Positions 11,040-23,240 of a DNA stretch of 64,000 nt are shown here, piece after piece. How positions within the stretch are numbered: position 1 is the stretch's first letter; each line of letters starts with the position of its first letter. The notes under the pieces were generated by a model. That model was given only the letters and a program-made list of their open reading frames with translations, was not told where the DNA came from and did no database searches. The DNA is taken from assembly GCA_950097015.1 (NCBI GenBank), contig CATNEN010000037.1, positions 558,001 to 622,000 of the forward strand, in the 5' to 3' direction. Both the position numbers and the translations under genes were made by a program. Origin of the DNA: Macrostomum hystrix (lineage: Eukaryota > Platyhelminthes > Macrostomidae).

Positions 11040-14000
11040 ATGACAGAAGAGACAATTGTCTTTCATTTCTATGCAAAGAAGTCTTTATCTGGTAAGAACC
11101 AACTCTTCTATGAACCATTGCTCAATTTTCTATAATGCTGTCTGTTGTGATATATTATATGGACAAAAATTATCTACCCTATTAGACACTGAGCTGCTTA
11201 ACTTGGCAGCAATTGTTCTACAGACTGATCAGCCTCAAGTAAAGTGTCTCTTCTCTAGTGTTGCTGGGGACGATTTACATATGTCAATGTTTTCAACGAT
11301 GACTAACAAGTAACTAATATTTGTTTACAATCATTTCTTATTACTATCAGTAGGCCTGCTTTTGCAAAAATTTCCTGCCTGGTTTCTTTTTATAGAGTTC
11401 TCAGCATTCGCTGCTATGAGAGCCAGAAGCTGTATGTGTTTGACATACATGTCATAAGGAGTGGTATTGCTATCGACCTTGTGGTAAGCATTGTAGTTTG
11501 CTTTTTGCAACAAGTTTTTCTCATAAATATTGATTTGATTTCTATTTATTTACTAGAGCAAATTATTTATAATGTTACAGTACATTCGACGCATTGAGGA
11601 TTTGTTAAAAAACTTCCTTAATGACATTGGTGCATTGGAGCGAATTTTTTGGTAAGCAAACTGTCAAAGTCTGCATCTTTAGTATTGAAAAGCTTTTGTA
11701 TATCTTTCAGTAATGGAAAACTTTTTACAAATAGTCAACTGTGAACTGCAGCTTTGAAGAATCTAAGTATCCTTTAGTCTTTATGTCATATTGTAAAAAA
11801 TCAATTCAAAACACCATCAATGTTCCCAAGGTCGTCCTCATGCATTTCCGTGTAGCCAATAGAAATAACCGAGAGATTCTCAAGGTCGTCCTCATACATA
11901 TAGGCATGCATGTCCGGGCGTGTAGCCAATAGAAATAACCGGGAGATTCTCAAGGTCGACCTCATACATATAGGCATGCATGTCCGGGCGTGAAGCCAAT
12001 AGAAATAACGTGAGATTTCCAAGGTCTTCCTCAAACATGTCGCCATTCATGTCCGTGTAGCCAATAGAAATAACCGAGAGATTCTCAAGGTCGTCCTCAT
12101 ACATTTAGGCATGCATGTCCGGGCTTGTAGCCAATAGAAATACCCGAGAGATTCTCAAGGTCGTCCTCATACATATAGGCATGCATGTCCGGGCTTGTAG
12201 CCAATAGAAATACCCGAGAGATTCTCAAGGTCGTCCTCATACATTTAGGCATGCATGTCCGGGCGTGAAGCCAATAGAAATAACCGAGAGATTCCCAAGG
12301 TTGTCCTCATGCATCTACTGACATTTGGCTTACACCACACACTGTCTGCAGTCTGCTGGGACCATTACGCCGTGGCGAGGCTCTCTGGCGTTATTTCCTC
12401 ACTTCGGACGAGCGCATCTACGAGGCAAACATTAGCCGCCTAGTGGAGGAGCGGCAGACCAAGTATCAGAATGCCAAAATCTACTGGGGCGAGCTGCACG
12501 GTCATATTCTATTTCTTGATGACGACATCATGTTCGCTGAGCTCGACCAGGAGCCCTACACTCGGATGCTGTTGGGCCTGGAGACTGGCAAGCCGCCACG
12601 CAACGACTTCAAGGACAAGGACATCCTCATTCTTGGAGGCGGCGACGGTGGAGTCATCTGCGAGCTGTTGAAAAACTCGCCTCGCATGGTTACCATGGTT
12701 GAGATTGACGCGGAGGTTGTCCAGCTGTGCGCCAAGTACATGCGGGGCGCCTGCGAGGACGCCCTGGACTCGCTCGAGGGACCCAACAAGAAGGTGCGCG
12801 GATGTAACACTTAATCAGAATTCGAATATACACTTTACTTAGGTGGATCATCTAACACTGAAACAACCCTATTATCAGATAATCATAGGAGACTGCCTAG
12901 ACCACCTGCACGAGTGCATCCAGTCAGGAAAGAAGTACGATTACATCATCAACGACCTGACCGAGTTTACTGTCAATAATGAGGAACGCAATTGGACTTA
13001 CAACTTTGAAACGGACAATAGTCAGGTGAGTCTGCCTCAGAACCTGTACCAAGCATTTCAAAATGTCAATTTGTGTACGCCTTAAACTTCGTACACAAAT
13101 CGACTTCACATCACATCTCCATCCATCTCAGCCCACAGTCTATTATCTCAGCCCACAGTCTATTATCTCAGCCCACAGTCTATTATCTCAGCCCACAGTC
13201 TATTATCTCAGCCCACAGTCTATTATCTCAGCCCGCAGTCTATTATCTCAGCCACAGTCTCTATTATCTCAGCCCACAGTCTATTATCTCAGCCACAGTC
13301 TCTATTATCTCAGCCCACAGTCTATTATCTCAGCCTACAGTCTATTATCTCAGCCACAGTCTCTATTATCTCAGCCCACAGTCTATTATCTCAGCCACAG
13401 TCTCTATTATCTCAGCCCACAGTCTATTATCTCAGCCCGCAGTCTATTATCTCAGCCACAGTCTCTATTATCTCAGCCCACAGTCTATTATCTCAGCCCG
13501 CAGTCTATTATCTCAGCCACAGTCTCTATTATCTCAGCCCACAGTCTATTATCTCAGCCACAGTCTCTATTATCTCAGCCCACAGTCTATTATCTCAGCC
13601 TACAGTCTATTATCTCAGCCCGCAGTCTATTATCTCAGCCACAGTCTCTATTATCTCAGCCTACAGTCTCTATTATCTCAGCCTACAGTCTCTATTATCT
13701 CAGCCTACAGTCTCTATTATCTCAGCCTACAGTCTCTATTATCTCAGCCCACAGTCTCTATTATCTCAGCCTACAGTCTCTATTATCTCAGCCCACAGTC
13801 TCTATTATCTCAGCCTACAGTCTCTATTATCTCAGCCACAGTCTCTATTATCTCAGCCTACAGTCTCTATTATCTCAGCCACAGTCTATTATCTCAGCCA
13901 CAGTCTATTATCTCAGCCCACAGTCTATTATCTCAGCCTACAGTCTCTATTATCTCAGCCTACAGTCTCTATTATCTCAGCCTACAGTCTCTATTATCTC

Positions 14001-14399
14001 AGCCTACAGTCTCTATTATCTCAGCCTACAGTCTCTATTATCTCAGCCTACAGTCTCTATTATCTCAGCCTACAGTCTCTATTATCTCAGCCTACAGTCT
14101 CTATTATCTCAGCCTACAGTCTCTATTATCTCAGCCTACAGTCTCTATTATCTCAGCCTACAGTCTCTATTATCTGAGCTATACCCACCTTCGCCCAGGT
14201 GATGGAGATCTCGCTGAAGGCCCTGAAGCCAGACGGCTGCTATATTAGTCGGGGCGGCTCCCTGGCTCGCCAGTCCTACTGGATGCAATTCGAAGACGAC
14301 TGTCGCAATCTAGGCGTGCAGTGCAGTCGGTTTGTGAATTATGTCCCTAGCTTCTACGAGATCTATCACTTCTATGAGGTTAGATTCGCTTCTTCTTGA
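11040..14399 (+). CDS. SMS: Spermine synthase, copy A (seven exons, 374 aa)
   Basis: This aminopropyltransferase moves the aminopropyl group of decarboxylated AdoMet to spermidine, giving spermine and methylthioadenosine in the cytosol. Exons are 11040-11091, 11186-11309, 11396-11483, 11581-11651, 12352-12793, 12879-13025 and 14199-14399, with phases that join without a stop; the length is near the human 366 aa. Exons 1-4 form the N-terminal domain. Exon 5 has ILILGGGDGGVICELLKN (nucleotide-binding, Asp about 210) and MVTMVEIDAEVV; exon 6 has YDYIINDLTEF, whose Asp (about 285) matches the human catalytic Asp276. The INDLT and GGGDGG signatures and N-terminal domain favour spermine over spermidine synthase. 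Introns 4 and 6 are filled by minisatellites. A possible ATTAAA signal is at 14488. Exon 5 is partly identical to copy B. Confidence 0.95.
11820..12320. repeat. 70-bp tandem repeat in intron 4 of spermine synthase A
   Basis: About seven imperfect units of roughly 70 bp each start near gccaatagaaataaccgaga and include cgtcctcatacatataggca and gcatgtccggg. It is the longest unit in the window. It ends about 30 bp before the exon 5 acceptor. Confidence 0.9.
13130..14177. repeat. 20-23-bp minisatellite in intron 6 of spermine synthase A
   Basis: The core is ctattatctcagcc with cacagt or tacagtct between copies; about 48 copies. The left half is mostly 20-bp units and the right half mostly 22-bp (tctctattatctcagcctac). 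It is pyrimidine-rich in the sense direction and every unit holds two CAG trinucleotides, so it offers many cryptic acceptors ending 22 bp before the real one. The long open frames over it are unit-length artefacts. Confidence 0.93.
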
Positions 14400-15234
14400 A
14401 TAGCCCGTGCTTTGGCTATCTGGTGCCCAAACCGTCAAGTAGAGATTTTAAACTTTGTTAGACTTTCAAGTAGATTTATTAGTTCCGATTAAACACAGTG
14501 TTGATGATTTTTTACCATATATTAGTGCGTTTCTGTTAGTTAACTTTTTGTACAGTGCAATCCGCTTTCTAATCGAAACTGGCGTGTCATTCTAATTGGC
14601 ATGCATTGAAATTCCTTGTTAACTAATTGCCTATTGGTTTTTATATAATAATCTTTTAGTAATTGTAGCTTCGAAAAAAACATGGAACATCTATTTGAAG
14701 AGTTTTACACGCTATCATTTCCTACTTTTTGTTTTACGGAAGACCAAGTTATGTTTATGCATGATTTCTAGATTGTTCTGTTTCTGAATATAATATATCC
14801 CTACCATCTCGCAGTATTAATTGGCAACATTCGTGAAATTAACTACGCTATATGGCTATCAACTATTGAATGATAGCTCGTACTTTACCGTGTATGATTG
14901 ATTTGAAATATATATTTCTTGTCTTCTTATAGTCTGATTATCTAACACTGGACTCACCTGACTATTGTCCGTTTCAAAGTTGTAAGTCCAATTATCCTAT
15001 TTACAATTAGGCTTTCCTCAGATTATTGAGTCTTTTACGAGTTTAAAGTAAAGAAATATACTTTTTCTTTTCTATTAGTATTTTGATTTAGTCTAACATT
15101 TATTTATACGTATTCTCTTTTTTCACTTTCTACTATCTTAAGGCTGTACTCGATATTCAGGCTGTTCTACTTATCCTACTAAAATCCTGATTATGAGTAA
15201 TCAGGACCGACACCTACAGTAACCTGTTTTATCC
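14400..15234. other. Intergenic AT-rich sequence with an inverted exon fragment
   Basis: This is the 3' flank of spermine synthase A. The only structured element is the inverted copy of an exon piece at 14951-14993, listed separately. I see no gene. Confidence 0.6.
14951..14993 (-). pseudogene. 43-bp inverted copy of spermine synthase A exon 6 end and splice donor
   Basis: Bases 14951-14993 are the exact reverse complement of 12990-13032, which covers the last 36 bp of exon 6 plus GTGAGTC of the donor. It starts with gactcacctgactattgtcc. It matches copy A, not copy B, which differs at several sites. The preceding tctaacactg also occurs in direct orientation at about 12851. Confidence 0.95.
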
Positions 15235-15690
15235 TTCCCATGTCTCATCTCTCCTCTTTCTTATCTCTCCCGTGTCTCATCTATCCTCTTTCTTATCTCT
15301 CCCATGTCTCATCTCTCCTCTTTCTTATCTCTCCCGTGTCTCATCTCTCCCGCGTCGTATCCCTTCCCAGTCTCATCTATCCCGTGTCTCATCTCTCATC
15401 CGTCTCATCTCTCCTGTGTCTTATCTCTCTTGTATATCATCTCTCCTGTGTCTTATCTCTCTTGTATATAATCTCTCCTGTGTCTTATCTCTCTTGTATA
15501 TCATCTCTCCTGTGTCTTATCTCTCTTGTATATCATCTCTCCTGTGTCTTATCTCTCTTGTATATAATCTCTCCTGTGTCTTATCTCTCTTGTATATAAT
15601 CTCTCCTGTGTCTTATCTCTCTTGTATATAATCTCTCCTGTGTCTTATCTCTCTTGTATATCATCTCTCCTGTGTCTTATCTCTACCCTA
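15235..15690. repeat. 32-bp pyrimidine-rich minisatellite between the two spermine synthase genes
   Basis: The well-kept part is a 32-bp unit made of two related halves, tctcctgtgtcttatc and tctcttgtatatcatc. The left end (15235-15400) is more degenerate, with tctcccgtgtctcatc. It ends about 250 bp upstream of copy B. Confidence 0.92.
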
Positions 15691-15942
15691 TCTCATATTT
15701 CTACAGCCAATGCTTCTCGCTGTCGTCTTTTAGGTTCTCTCGCTAGCTAATAAGCTTGACGACCCCTTAGATATTCAAGTGGTTCTACTTTCTCACCAGA
15801 TGCGTCAGATTGTTCTACATGTTTAGGTCAACTTCGATTGGCTGGCTTTTTTTCAATAAGCTACAAAGTTGATCGTTCCTGTGCCGTTTTGTTCCAGTAT
15901 TACTAAAGTTTGGCTTTTACATAAGACATAAGAAGACTGAAA

Positions 15943-18900
15943 ATGACTGAGGAGACAATCTTATTTCATTTCTACGCCAAGAGGTCGCTAACTGGTGAGT
16001 GTAGTAGTCACTCTTGTGTCCTAATAAGTTCCATCCAATGCTGATATTTCACTGCGCTTACCTAACATTCAGACTCGGAGCTGCATGGAATGGCGACTAT
16101 TGTGATGCAGGCTGAACAGTCGCAGGTGAAATGCCTATTCTCAGGCCCTGCTGGTGACGACCTTCGACTGTCCGTGTTCTCAACAATGGTTAATAAGTGA
16201 GTTATCTATAATCTCAGGCTGTTTTACAAAAATCAGTTTTTTTTCTCTTTTTCCTAAACAGAATTATCAATATTAGATTCTACGAAAGCCAAAAGCTATA
16301 CGTGTTTGACATTCTCGTCATGAAGAGTGACGTAACTATTGATCTAGTGGTGAGTCAAATTTTGTTTTTGTACGTTTTTTGGTTTGAATTTATTTGAAAA
16401 CGGTGGTGATTTCACTTCTCCTTTATATAGCACATCCGACGTATCGAGGATCTGTTGAAGAATTTCCTAACTGGCGTTGATGCACTCGATCGACTGTACT
16501 GGTGCGTATGTACTAGGGGAGGCTTGAGAACTTCTCAAAATGATGCCATCTTTTACACTAGATTGTATTCAGATAGGATGTATTATTAGACTAATTGTAG
16601 TATGAATTAGAAAAAAAATTCATACACAGTTGGACCAATAGTCCTATTGTTTATTGGGCTAAATGATGTTATTACACTAATTACCACAGACTATTTGACC
16701 AAGTGTCACATAGATTGTTGAGCTAGATGTCAGAGATTGTTAGGCTAGATGTCAGAGATTGTTAAGCTAGATGTCAGAGATTGTTAGGCTAGATGTCAGA
16801 GATTGTTAGGCTAGATGTCAGAGATTGTTAGGCTAGATGTCAGAGATTGTTAAGCTAGATGTCAGAGATTGTTAGGCTAGATGTCAGAGATTGTTAGGCT
16901 AGATGTCATAGAGATTGTTAGGCTAGATGTCAGAGATTGTTAGGCTAGATGTCAGAGATTGTTAGGCTAGATGTCATAGAGATTGTTAGGCTAGATGTCA
17001 GAGATTGTTAGGCTAGATGTCAGAGATTGTTAGGCTAGATGTCAGAGATTGTTGAGCTAGATGTCAAAGATTGTTAGGCTAGAGGTCAGAGATTGTTAGG
17101 CTAGATGTCATAGAGATTGTTGAGCTAGATGTCAGAGATGGTTAAGCTAGATGTCAGAGATTGTTGAGCTAGATGTCAGAGATTGTTGAGCTAGATGTCA
17201 GAGATTGTTAGGCTAGATGTCACAGAGATTGTTAGGCTAGATGTCAGAGATTGTTAGGCTAGATGTCATAGAGATTGTTAGGCTAGATGTCATAGAGATT
17301 GTTAGGCTAGATGTCATAGAGATTGTTAGGCTAGATGTCATAGAGATTGTTAGGCTAGATGTCATAGAGATTGTTAGGCTAGATGTCATAGAGATTGTTA
17401 GGCTAGATGTCATAGAGATTGTTAGGCTAGATGTCATAGAGATTGTTAGGCTAGATGTCATAGAGATTGTTAGGCTAGATGTCATAGAGATTGTTAGGCT
17501 AGATGTCATAGAGATTGTTAGGCTAGATGTCATAGAGATTGTTAGGCTAGATGTCATAGAGATTGTTAGGCTAGATGTCATAGAGATTGTTAGGCTAGAT
17601 GTCATAGAGATTGTTAGGCTAGATGTCATAGAGACTGTTAGGCTAGATGTCATAGAGATTGTTAGGCTAGATGTCATAGAGATTGTTAGGCTAGATGTCA
17701 TAGAGATTGTTAGGCTAGATGTCATAGAGATTGTTAGGCTAGATGTCATAGAGATTGTTAGGCTAGATGTCATAGAGATTGTTAGGCTAGATGTCATAGA
17801 GATTGTTAGGCTAGATGTCAGAGATTGTTAGGCTAGATGTCATAGAGATTGTTAGGCTAGATGTCATAGAGATTGTTAGGCTAGATGTCATAGAGATTGT
17901 TAGGCTAGATGTCATAGAGATTGTTAGGCTAGATGTCATAGAGATTGTTAGGCTAGATGTCATAGAGATTGTTAGGCTAGATGTCAGAGATTGTTAGGCT
18001 AGATGTCAGAGATTGTTAGGCTAGATGTCAGAGATTGTTAGGCTAGATGTCACAGAGATTGTTAGGCTAGATGTCATAGAGATTGTTAGGCTAGATGTCA
18101 CAGAGATTGTTAGGCTAGATGTCACAGAGATTGTTAGGCTAGATGTCAGAGATTGTTAGGCTAGATGTCAGAGATTGTTAGGCTAGATGTCATAGAGATT
18201 GTTAGGCTAGATGTCACAGAGATTGTTAGGCTAGATGTCATAGAGATTGTTAGGCTAGATGTCATAGAGATTGTTAGGCTAGATGTCACAGAGATTGTTA
18301 GGCTAGATGTCAGAGATTGTTAGGCTAGATGTCAGAGATTGTTAGGCTAGATGTCAGAGATTGTTAGGCTAGATGTCAGAGATTGTTAGGCTAGATGTCA
18401 GAGATTGTTAGGCTAGATGTCAGAGATTGTTAGGCTAGATGTCAGAGATTGTTAGGCTAGATGTCAGAGATTGTTAGGCTAGATGTCAGAGATTGTTAGG
18501 CTAGATGTCAGAGATTGTTAGGCTAGATGTCAGAGATTGTTAGGCTAGATGTCAGAGATTGTTAGGCTAGATGTCAGAGATTGTTGAGCTAGATGTCAGA
18601 GATTGTTAGGCTAGATGTCAGAGATTGTTGAGCTAGATGTCAGAGATTGTTAGGCTAGATGTCAGAGATTGTTGAGCTAGATGTCAAAGATTGTTAGGCT
18701 AGAGGTCAGAGATTGTTAGGCTAGATGTCAGAGATTGTTAGACTAGATGTCAGAGATTGTTAGGCTAGATGTCAGAGATTATTAGGCTAGAATTCATACA
18801 CTTAAGCTAGTTGTCATAGGTTCTGCTCAAGCAAGTCAAGCCATAATAACTCCGCAGTCTGCTCGGACCTGTCCGGCGTGGCGAGGCCCTCTGGCGCTAC

Positions 18901-21900
18901 TTTGTCATGTCCGATGATAGAATTTATGAGGCCAACATTAGCCGCCTAGTGGAGGAGCGGCAGACCAAGTATCAGAATGCCAAAATCTACTGGGGCGAGC
19001 TGCACGGTCACGTGCTTTACCTGGACGACGACATGATGTTTGCCGAATTAGAGCAGGAGCCCTACACTCGGGTGCTGTTGGGCCTGGAGACTGGCAAGAC
19101 GCCACGCAACGACTTCAAAGACAAGGACATCCTCATTCTTGGAGGCGGCGACGGCGGAGTCATCTGCGAGCTGTTGAAAAACTCGCCTCGCATGGTTACC
19201 ATGGTTGAGATTGACGCGGAGGTTGTCCAGCTGTGCGCCAAGTACATGCGGGGCGCCTGCGAGGACGCCCTGGACTCGCTCGAGGGACCCAACAAGAAGG
19301 TGCGCCTTCCTTTCAATGTCAATCCATGGCATTTCTTTTCGTCCTCGAGATTCAGACTGTCTGTTTTTGTCTGTATTTGAGCTTCAATCTGCCTGTTTTT
19401 GTCTGTATTTGAGCTTCAATGTGCCTGTTTTTATCTGTATTTGAGCTTCAATCTGCCTGTTTTTGTCTGTATTTGAGCTTCAATCTGCCTGTTTTTGTCT
19501 GTATTTGAGCTTCAATCTGCCTGTTTTTGTCTGTATTTGAGCTTCAATGTGCCTGTTTTTATCTGTATTTGAGCTTCAATCTGCCTGTTTTTGTCTGCAT
19601 TTGAGATTCAATCTGCCTGTTTTTGTCTGCATTTGAGATTCAATCTGCCTGTTTTTGTCTGTATTTGAGATTCAATCTGCCTGTTTTTGTCTGTATTTGA
19701 GATTCAATCTGCCTGTTTTGTCTGCATTTGAGATTCAATCTCTGTTTTTGTCTGTATTTAAGTTTCAATCTGCCTGTTTTTGTCTGCATTTGAGATTCAA
19801 TCTGCCTGTTTTTGTCTGTATTTGAGATTCAATCTGCCTGTTTTGTCTGCATTTGAGATTCAATCTCTGTTTTTGTCTGTCTTTGAGATTCAGTCTATCT
19901 GTTTTCTCTGCATTTAAGATTCAATCTGCCTGTTTTTGTCTGTATTTGAGATTCAGTCTGTCTGTTTTTTCTGCATTTAAGATTCAATCTGCCTGTTTTT
20001 GTCTGTATTTGAGATTCAATCTGCCTGTTTTTGTCTGTATTTGAGATTCAATCTGCCTGTTTTGTCTGCATTTGAGATTCAATCTGCCTGTTTTTGTCTG
20101 TATTTGAGATTTAATCTGTCTGTTTTGTCTGCATTTAAGATTCAATCTGGCTGTTTTTGTCTACATTTGAGATTCAATCTGTCTGTTTTGTCTGTATTTA
20201 AGTTTCAATCTGCCTGTTTTTGTCTGTATTTGAGATTCAATCTGTCTGTTTTTGTCTGTATTTGAGATTCAATCTGCCTGTTTTTGTCTACATTTGAGAT
20301 TCAATCTGGCTGTTTTTGTCTGTATTTGAGATTCAATCTGCCTGTTTTTGTCTGTATTTAAGTTTCAATCTGCCTGTTTTTGTCTGCATTTGAGATTCAA
20401 TCTGCCTGTTTTTGTCTGTATTTGAGATTCAATCTGCCTGTTTTTGTCTGTATTTGAGCTTCAATCTGTCTGTTTTTGTCTGTATTTAAGTTTCAATCTG
20501 CCTGTTTTTGTCTGCATTTGAGATTCAATCTGCCTGTTTTTGTCTGCATTTGCCTATGCTTTTGCAGTCTCTCCTGCATTTGTTGCCTAATTGAGATGGT
20601 ACTGATTGTTAAGAGAGGGAATTGTATGTTCCGCATATTATCGACTGAATGAATAGCATCGATCGGTGCTGGGGAAATAAACTAGTCCTATATTGATCTA
20701 GCAGTCTGCTTGATAAGGGTTGCAAATCTTTATGCAAGCTTATTATATGGACAGATCAAGTTACCCACCCTTTGCTGTTTACTGTCTACTGATGCAGTGA
20801 TGTGGTTGCAGGCTGCCCCAATCAAATGCTTTTTTTCTTTGTTCCACGTTGTCTTTTACGAAAACCCCTTGGTGAAGCTTGATGGTTCGAATCCCAAACA
20901 CGTACAACGTATTTAACAATAGTTGATCTCTATCGCAACCAAACAGATCATCATTGGTGACTGCCTGGATCATCTGCACGAGTGCATCCAGTCTGGCAAG
21001 AAGTACGATTACATCATTAACGACCTGACCGAGTTCATGGTTAACAAGGAGGAGCGAGGATGGAATTACGACTTTGCCACGGACAATAGTCAGGTGAGTA
21101 AAGCAACAAAATCTCGCCCTGCTCTATCTCATCCAATCACTACCTACATCCAATCTCATCTTCGTTTACTGATTTAATCTCACCCTTCCGTATCTCACCT
21201 CATATCTAGTCTCACCCTCTCGTATCTCATCCTCACGCATCCCACGCCATGTCTAATCTCACCTTCCCGTGGCCGTATATCACCCCTTATTTAATCTCAC
21301 CCCTCCGTATCTCCCCTCATATCTAGTCTCACCCTCTCGTATCTCATCCTCACGCATCCTACGCCATGTCTAATCTCACCTTCCCGTATATCACCCCTTA
21401 TTTAATCTCACCCTTCCGTATCTGATGCAATATATACTCTAACTCTCCCGTATCTCACCCCATATCTAATCCCACCCTTTCGTATCTCACCCCATATCTA
21501 ATCCCACCCTTTCGTATCTCACCCCTTATCTAATCTCACCCTTCCGTATATCACCACATATCTAATCCCTTATTCAATCGCACCCAAAATTCCAATCCTC
21601 TCACCCTCCCGTATCCTGTTTTCTACCCCACCCAATCTCACCACATCCCATCTAATCTCACCCCTTATAATCTCACCCCATCTAATCTCTCCCATCTAGT
21701 CTCAATCCATCCGATCTCACCTCATCTAATCTCATCCCATGTTATCTCAAATCTGTCTCAGACCATCTTATCTCACCTCACCCCATCTAATCTCACTACA
21801 TCCAATCGCACCCTTCAATATCCCACCCCGTGCCTGTCCCTGCAGATCATGGAGATCTCGCTGAAGGCTCTGAAGCCGGACGGCCGCTACATCCTTCGCG

Positions 21901-22040
21901 GCGGTTCGCTGGCCAACCAGCCCTATTGGAGTCGCTTCGAAGCGGACTGCCGCAAGCTCAACCTGCAGTACCGGCGATTCCAGAGCTACGTGCCCTGCTT
22001 CTACGAGATCTACTTGTTCTACGAGGTCCAATTCGCTTAA
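15943..22040 (+). CDS. SMS: Spermine synthase, copy B (seven exons, 372 aa)
   Basis: This is the tandem paralogue of copy A with the same reaction and seven-exon structure: exons 15943-15994, 16073-16196, 16262-16349, 16431-16501, 18858-19299, 20947-21093 and 21846-22040. Exons 1-6 have exactly the same lengths and phases as in copy A; exon 7 is two codons shorter. Both acidic residues are kept, in GGGDGG and YIINDLTE, so the enzyme looks functional. Exons 1-4 and 7 differ clearly from copy A (for example LFHFYAKRSLT against VFHFYAKKSLS), while 144 bp at the end of exon 5 are identical. Introns 4, 5 and 6 are expanded by three unrelated minisatellites, which makes this gene nearly twice as long. 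A possible ATTAAA signal is at 22082. Confidence 0.95.
16725..18800. repeat. 22/24-bp minisatellite in intron 4 of spermine synthase B
   Basis: Units of 22 bp (gttaggctagatgtcagaga + tt) alternate in blocks with 24-bp units (gtcatagagatt instead of gtcagagatt). The central block 17230-17990 is almost pure 24-bp and reads open on both strands because 24 is a multiple of three. The outer parts are mixed, with gttgagctagatgtc variants at both ends. Confidence 0.95.
19360..20560. repeat. 32-bp minisatellite in intron 5 of spermine synthase B
   Basis: The unit is about 32 bp with ttcaatctgcctgtttttgt and ctgtatttgag, T-rich on the sense strand. Sub-variants (gcttcaat, gattcaat, gtttcaat; gcatt or gtatt) are intermixed. 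About 37 copies. Confidence 0.93.
20870..20900 (+). mobile_element. B-box-like remnant (tRNA-derived SINE scrap)
   Basis: GGTTCGAATCCCA at about 20884-20896 matches the pol III B box seen in the SINE copies of this window. It lies 50 bp upstream of exon 6 of spermine synthase B. There is too little to assign a family. Confidence 0.4.
21140..21800. repeat. Degenerate pyrimidine-rich repeat in intron 6 of spermine synthase B
   Basis: Loose copies of taatctcacccttccgtatc and ctcaccccatat occur with a period near 30 bp and many indels. It ends 45 bp before the exon 7 acceptor. It replaces the quite different array of copy A at the same intron position. Confidence 0.85.
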
Positions 22041-22850
22041 TGGTTGTTTCTGATCTCTGCCAAACAGCATCATTATTTATTATTAAACATTTTAAACACT
22101 ATTCCATTAATACAGTCGCTGTGCTTGCCGCTAGCTTTACTACTTGTTGTTAGTAGTAAAAATGGTGAGTTAGTATCGCTTAGAAAATCTTGGCTAGACT
22201 CGTAGTCGTTGATCGATGAATTTTAGAAATGGAGAACTAATTACATTAGATTACATTACATTACATCAGTCTCGGCCATGATGTACAGGCTGTTGCCCAG
22301 CTGTTCAGCACGTTGAGTAATTTGGACTCCAAGGAATAATTAATTCCCTACTTTTTAGTTGGTTTTTCGTTGTTTTTTTCCTGCAAGCTTTTCTTGCACA
22401 AAACAGCTTTCTATTTGCATTAATCCAACACTTCGTCTGTTTGATCGTGTATGGTTTTTTATATATCTATTACTCTTTTAAAAATCGAAGTTTTTTTAAG
22501 AATTCACACGGAAGCAACTTTTGTCTATAATAATACAAGTACAAAAAATAATCAAACACAAGTTTGACAATTTCAACTTTTAATCCAAGCCGCATCTTCC
22601 TTTTTTATTGATAACTTTTATTGAAACAACTATATAAGTAAATGTTGCTGATTACTACAGCCTCATACACCTATTTCATTAAAACAATTGTTTTAGAAAT
22701 AAAAAATATTCTTTTCGAGCTTTTTTACCATCGAATTACGTGCGAATCGAAATTTATTGGTCTGCTTTCATTTATCTTCGTTGTTCCGTACTTTAAATGA
22801 TTGATTGAATTCCTAAAGTGCGAGTGCCTCAAGCAACCGAGAGAGGTTAG
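22041..22850. other. 3' flank of spermine synthase B, no gene seen
   Basis: AT-rich sequence with several homopolymer runs. A possible poly(A) signal ATTAAA lies at 22082. I see no exon or array. Confidence 0.5.
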
Positions 22851-23240
22851 GGGTTCGAATCTCTCCCCTGTCTTAGCTCCCACTTTCTCACCACACCCCT
22901 GTCTCATCTCTCCCGTGTCTCATCTCTACCGTCTCATCTCTTCCCTGTCTCATCTCTCTCCTGTCTCATCTCTCCCTGTTTCATCTCTCCCCTGTCTCAT
23001 CTCTACTGTCTCATCTCTCCTCTGTCTCATCTCTCCCGTGTCTCATCTCTCCTCTCATCTCTCCGTGTCTCATCTCTACCGTCTCATCTCTCCCCTGTCT
23101 CATCTCTCCCTGTTTCATCTCTCCCCTGTCTCATATCTACTGTCTCATCTCTCCTCTGTCTCATCTCTCCCCTGTCTCATCTCCCCCTTTCTCATTTCTT
23201 CCCTGTCTCATCACTAAATGTCCCATTTTTCCGCAGCCTC
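22851..23240. repeat. 16-bp-class minisatellite starting at a B-box-like sequence
   Basis: The array of tctcatctctcccctg-type units starts directly after ggggttcgaatctctcccct (about 22851-22870), a pol III B-box-like sequence whose last bases are the same tctcccct as the repeat. The array therefore looks like an expansion of sequence flanking a SINE scrap. Confidence 0.85.

Noticed and set aside
13063-14248. Two long overlapping frames rich in Tyr-Leu-Ser in the spermine synthase A intron
   Set aside because: They are readings of the 20-23-bp array in different frames, and the flanking exons join cleanly without them.
17237-17997. Open frames on both strands with perfect eight-residue repeats
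   Set aside because: This is a 24-bp minisatellite; openness on both strands at once is expected for a multiple of three.
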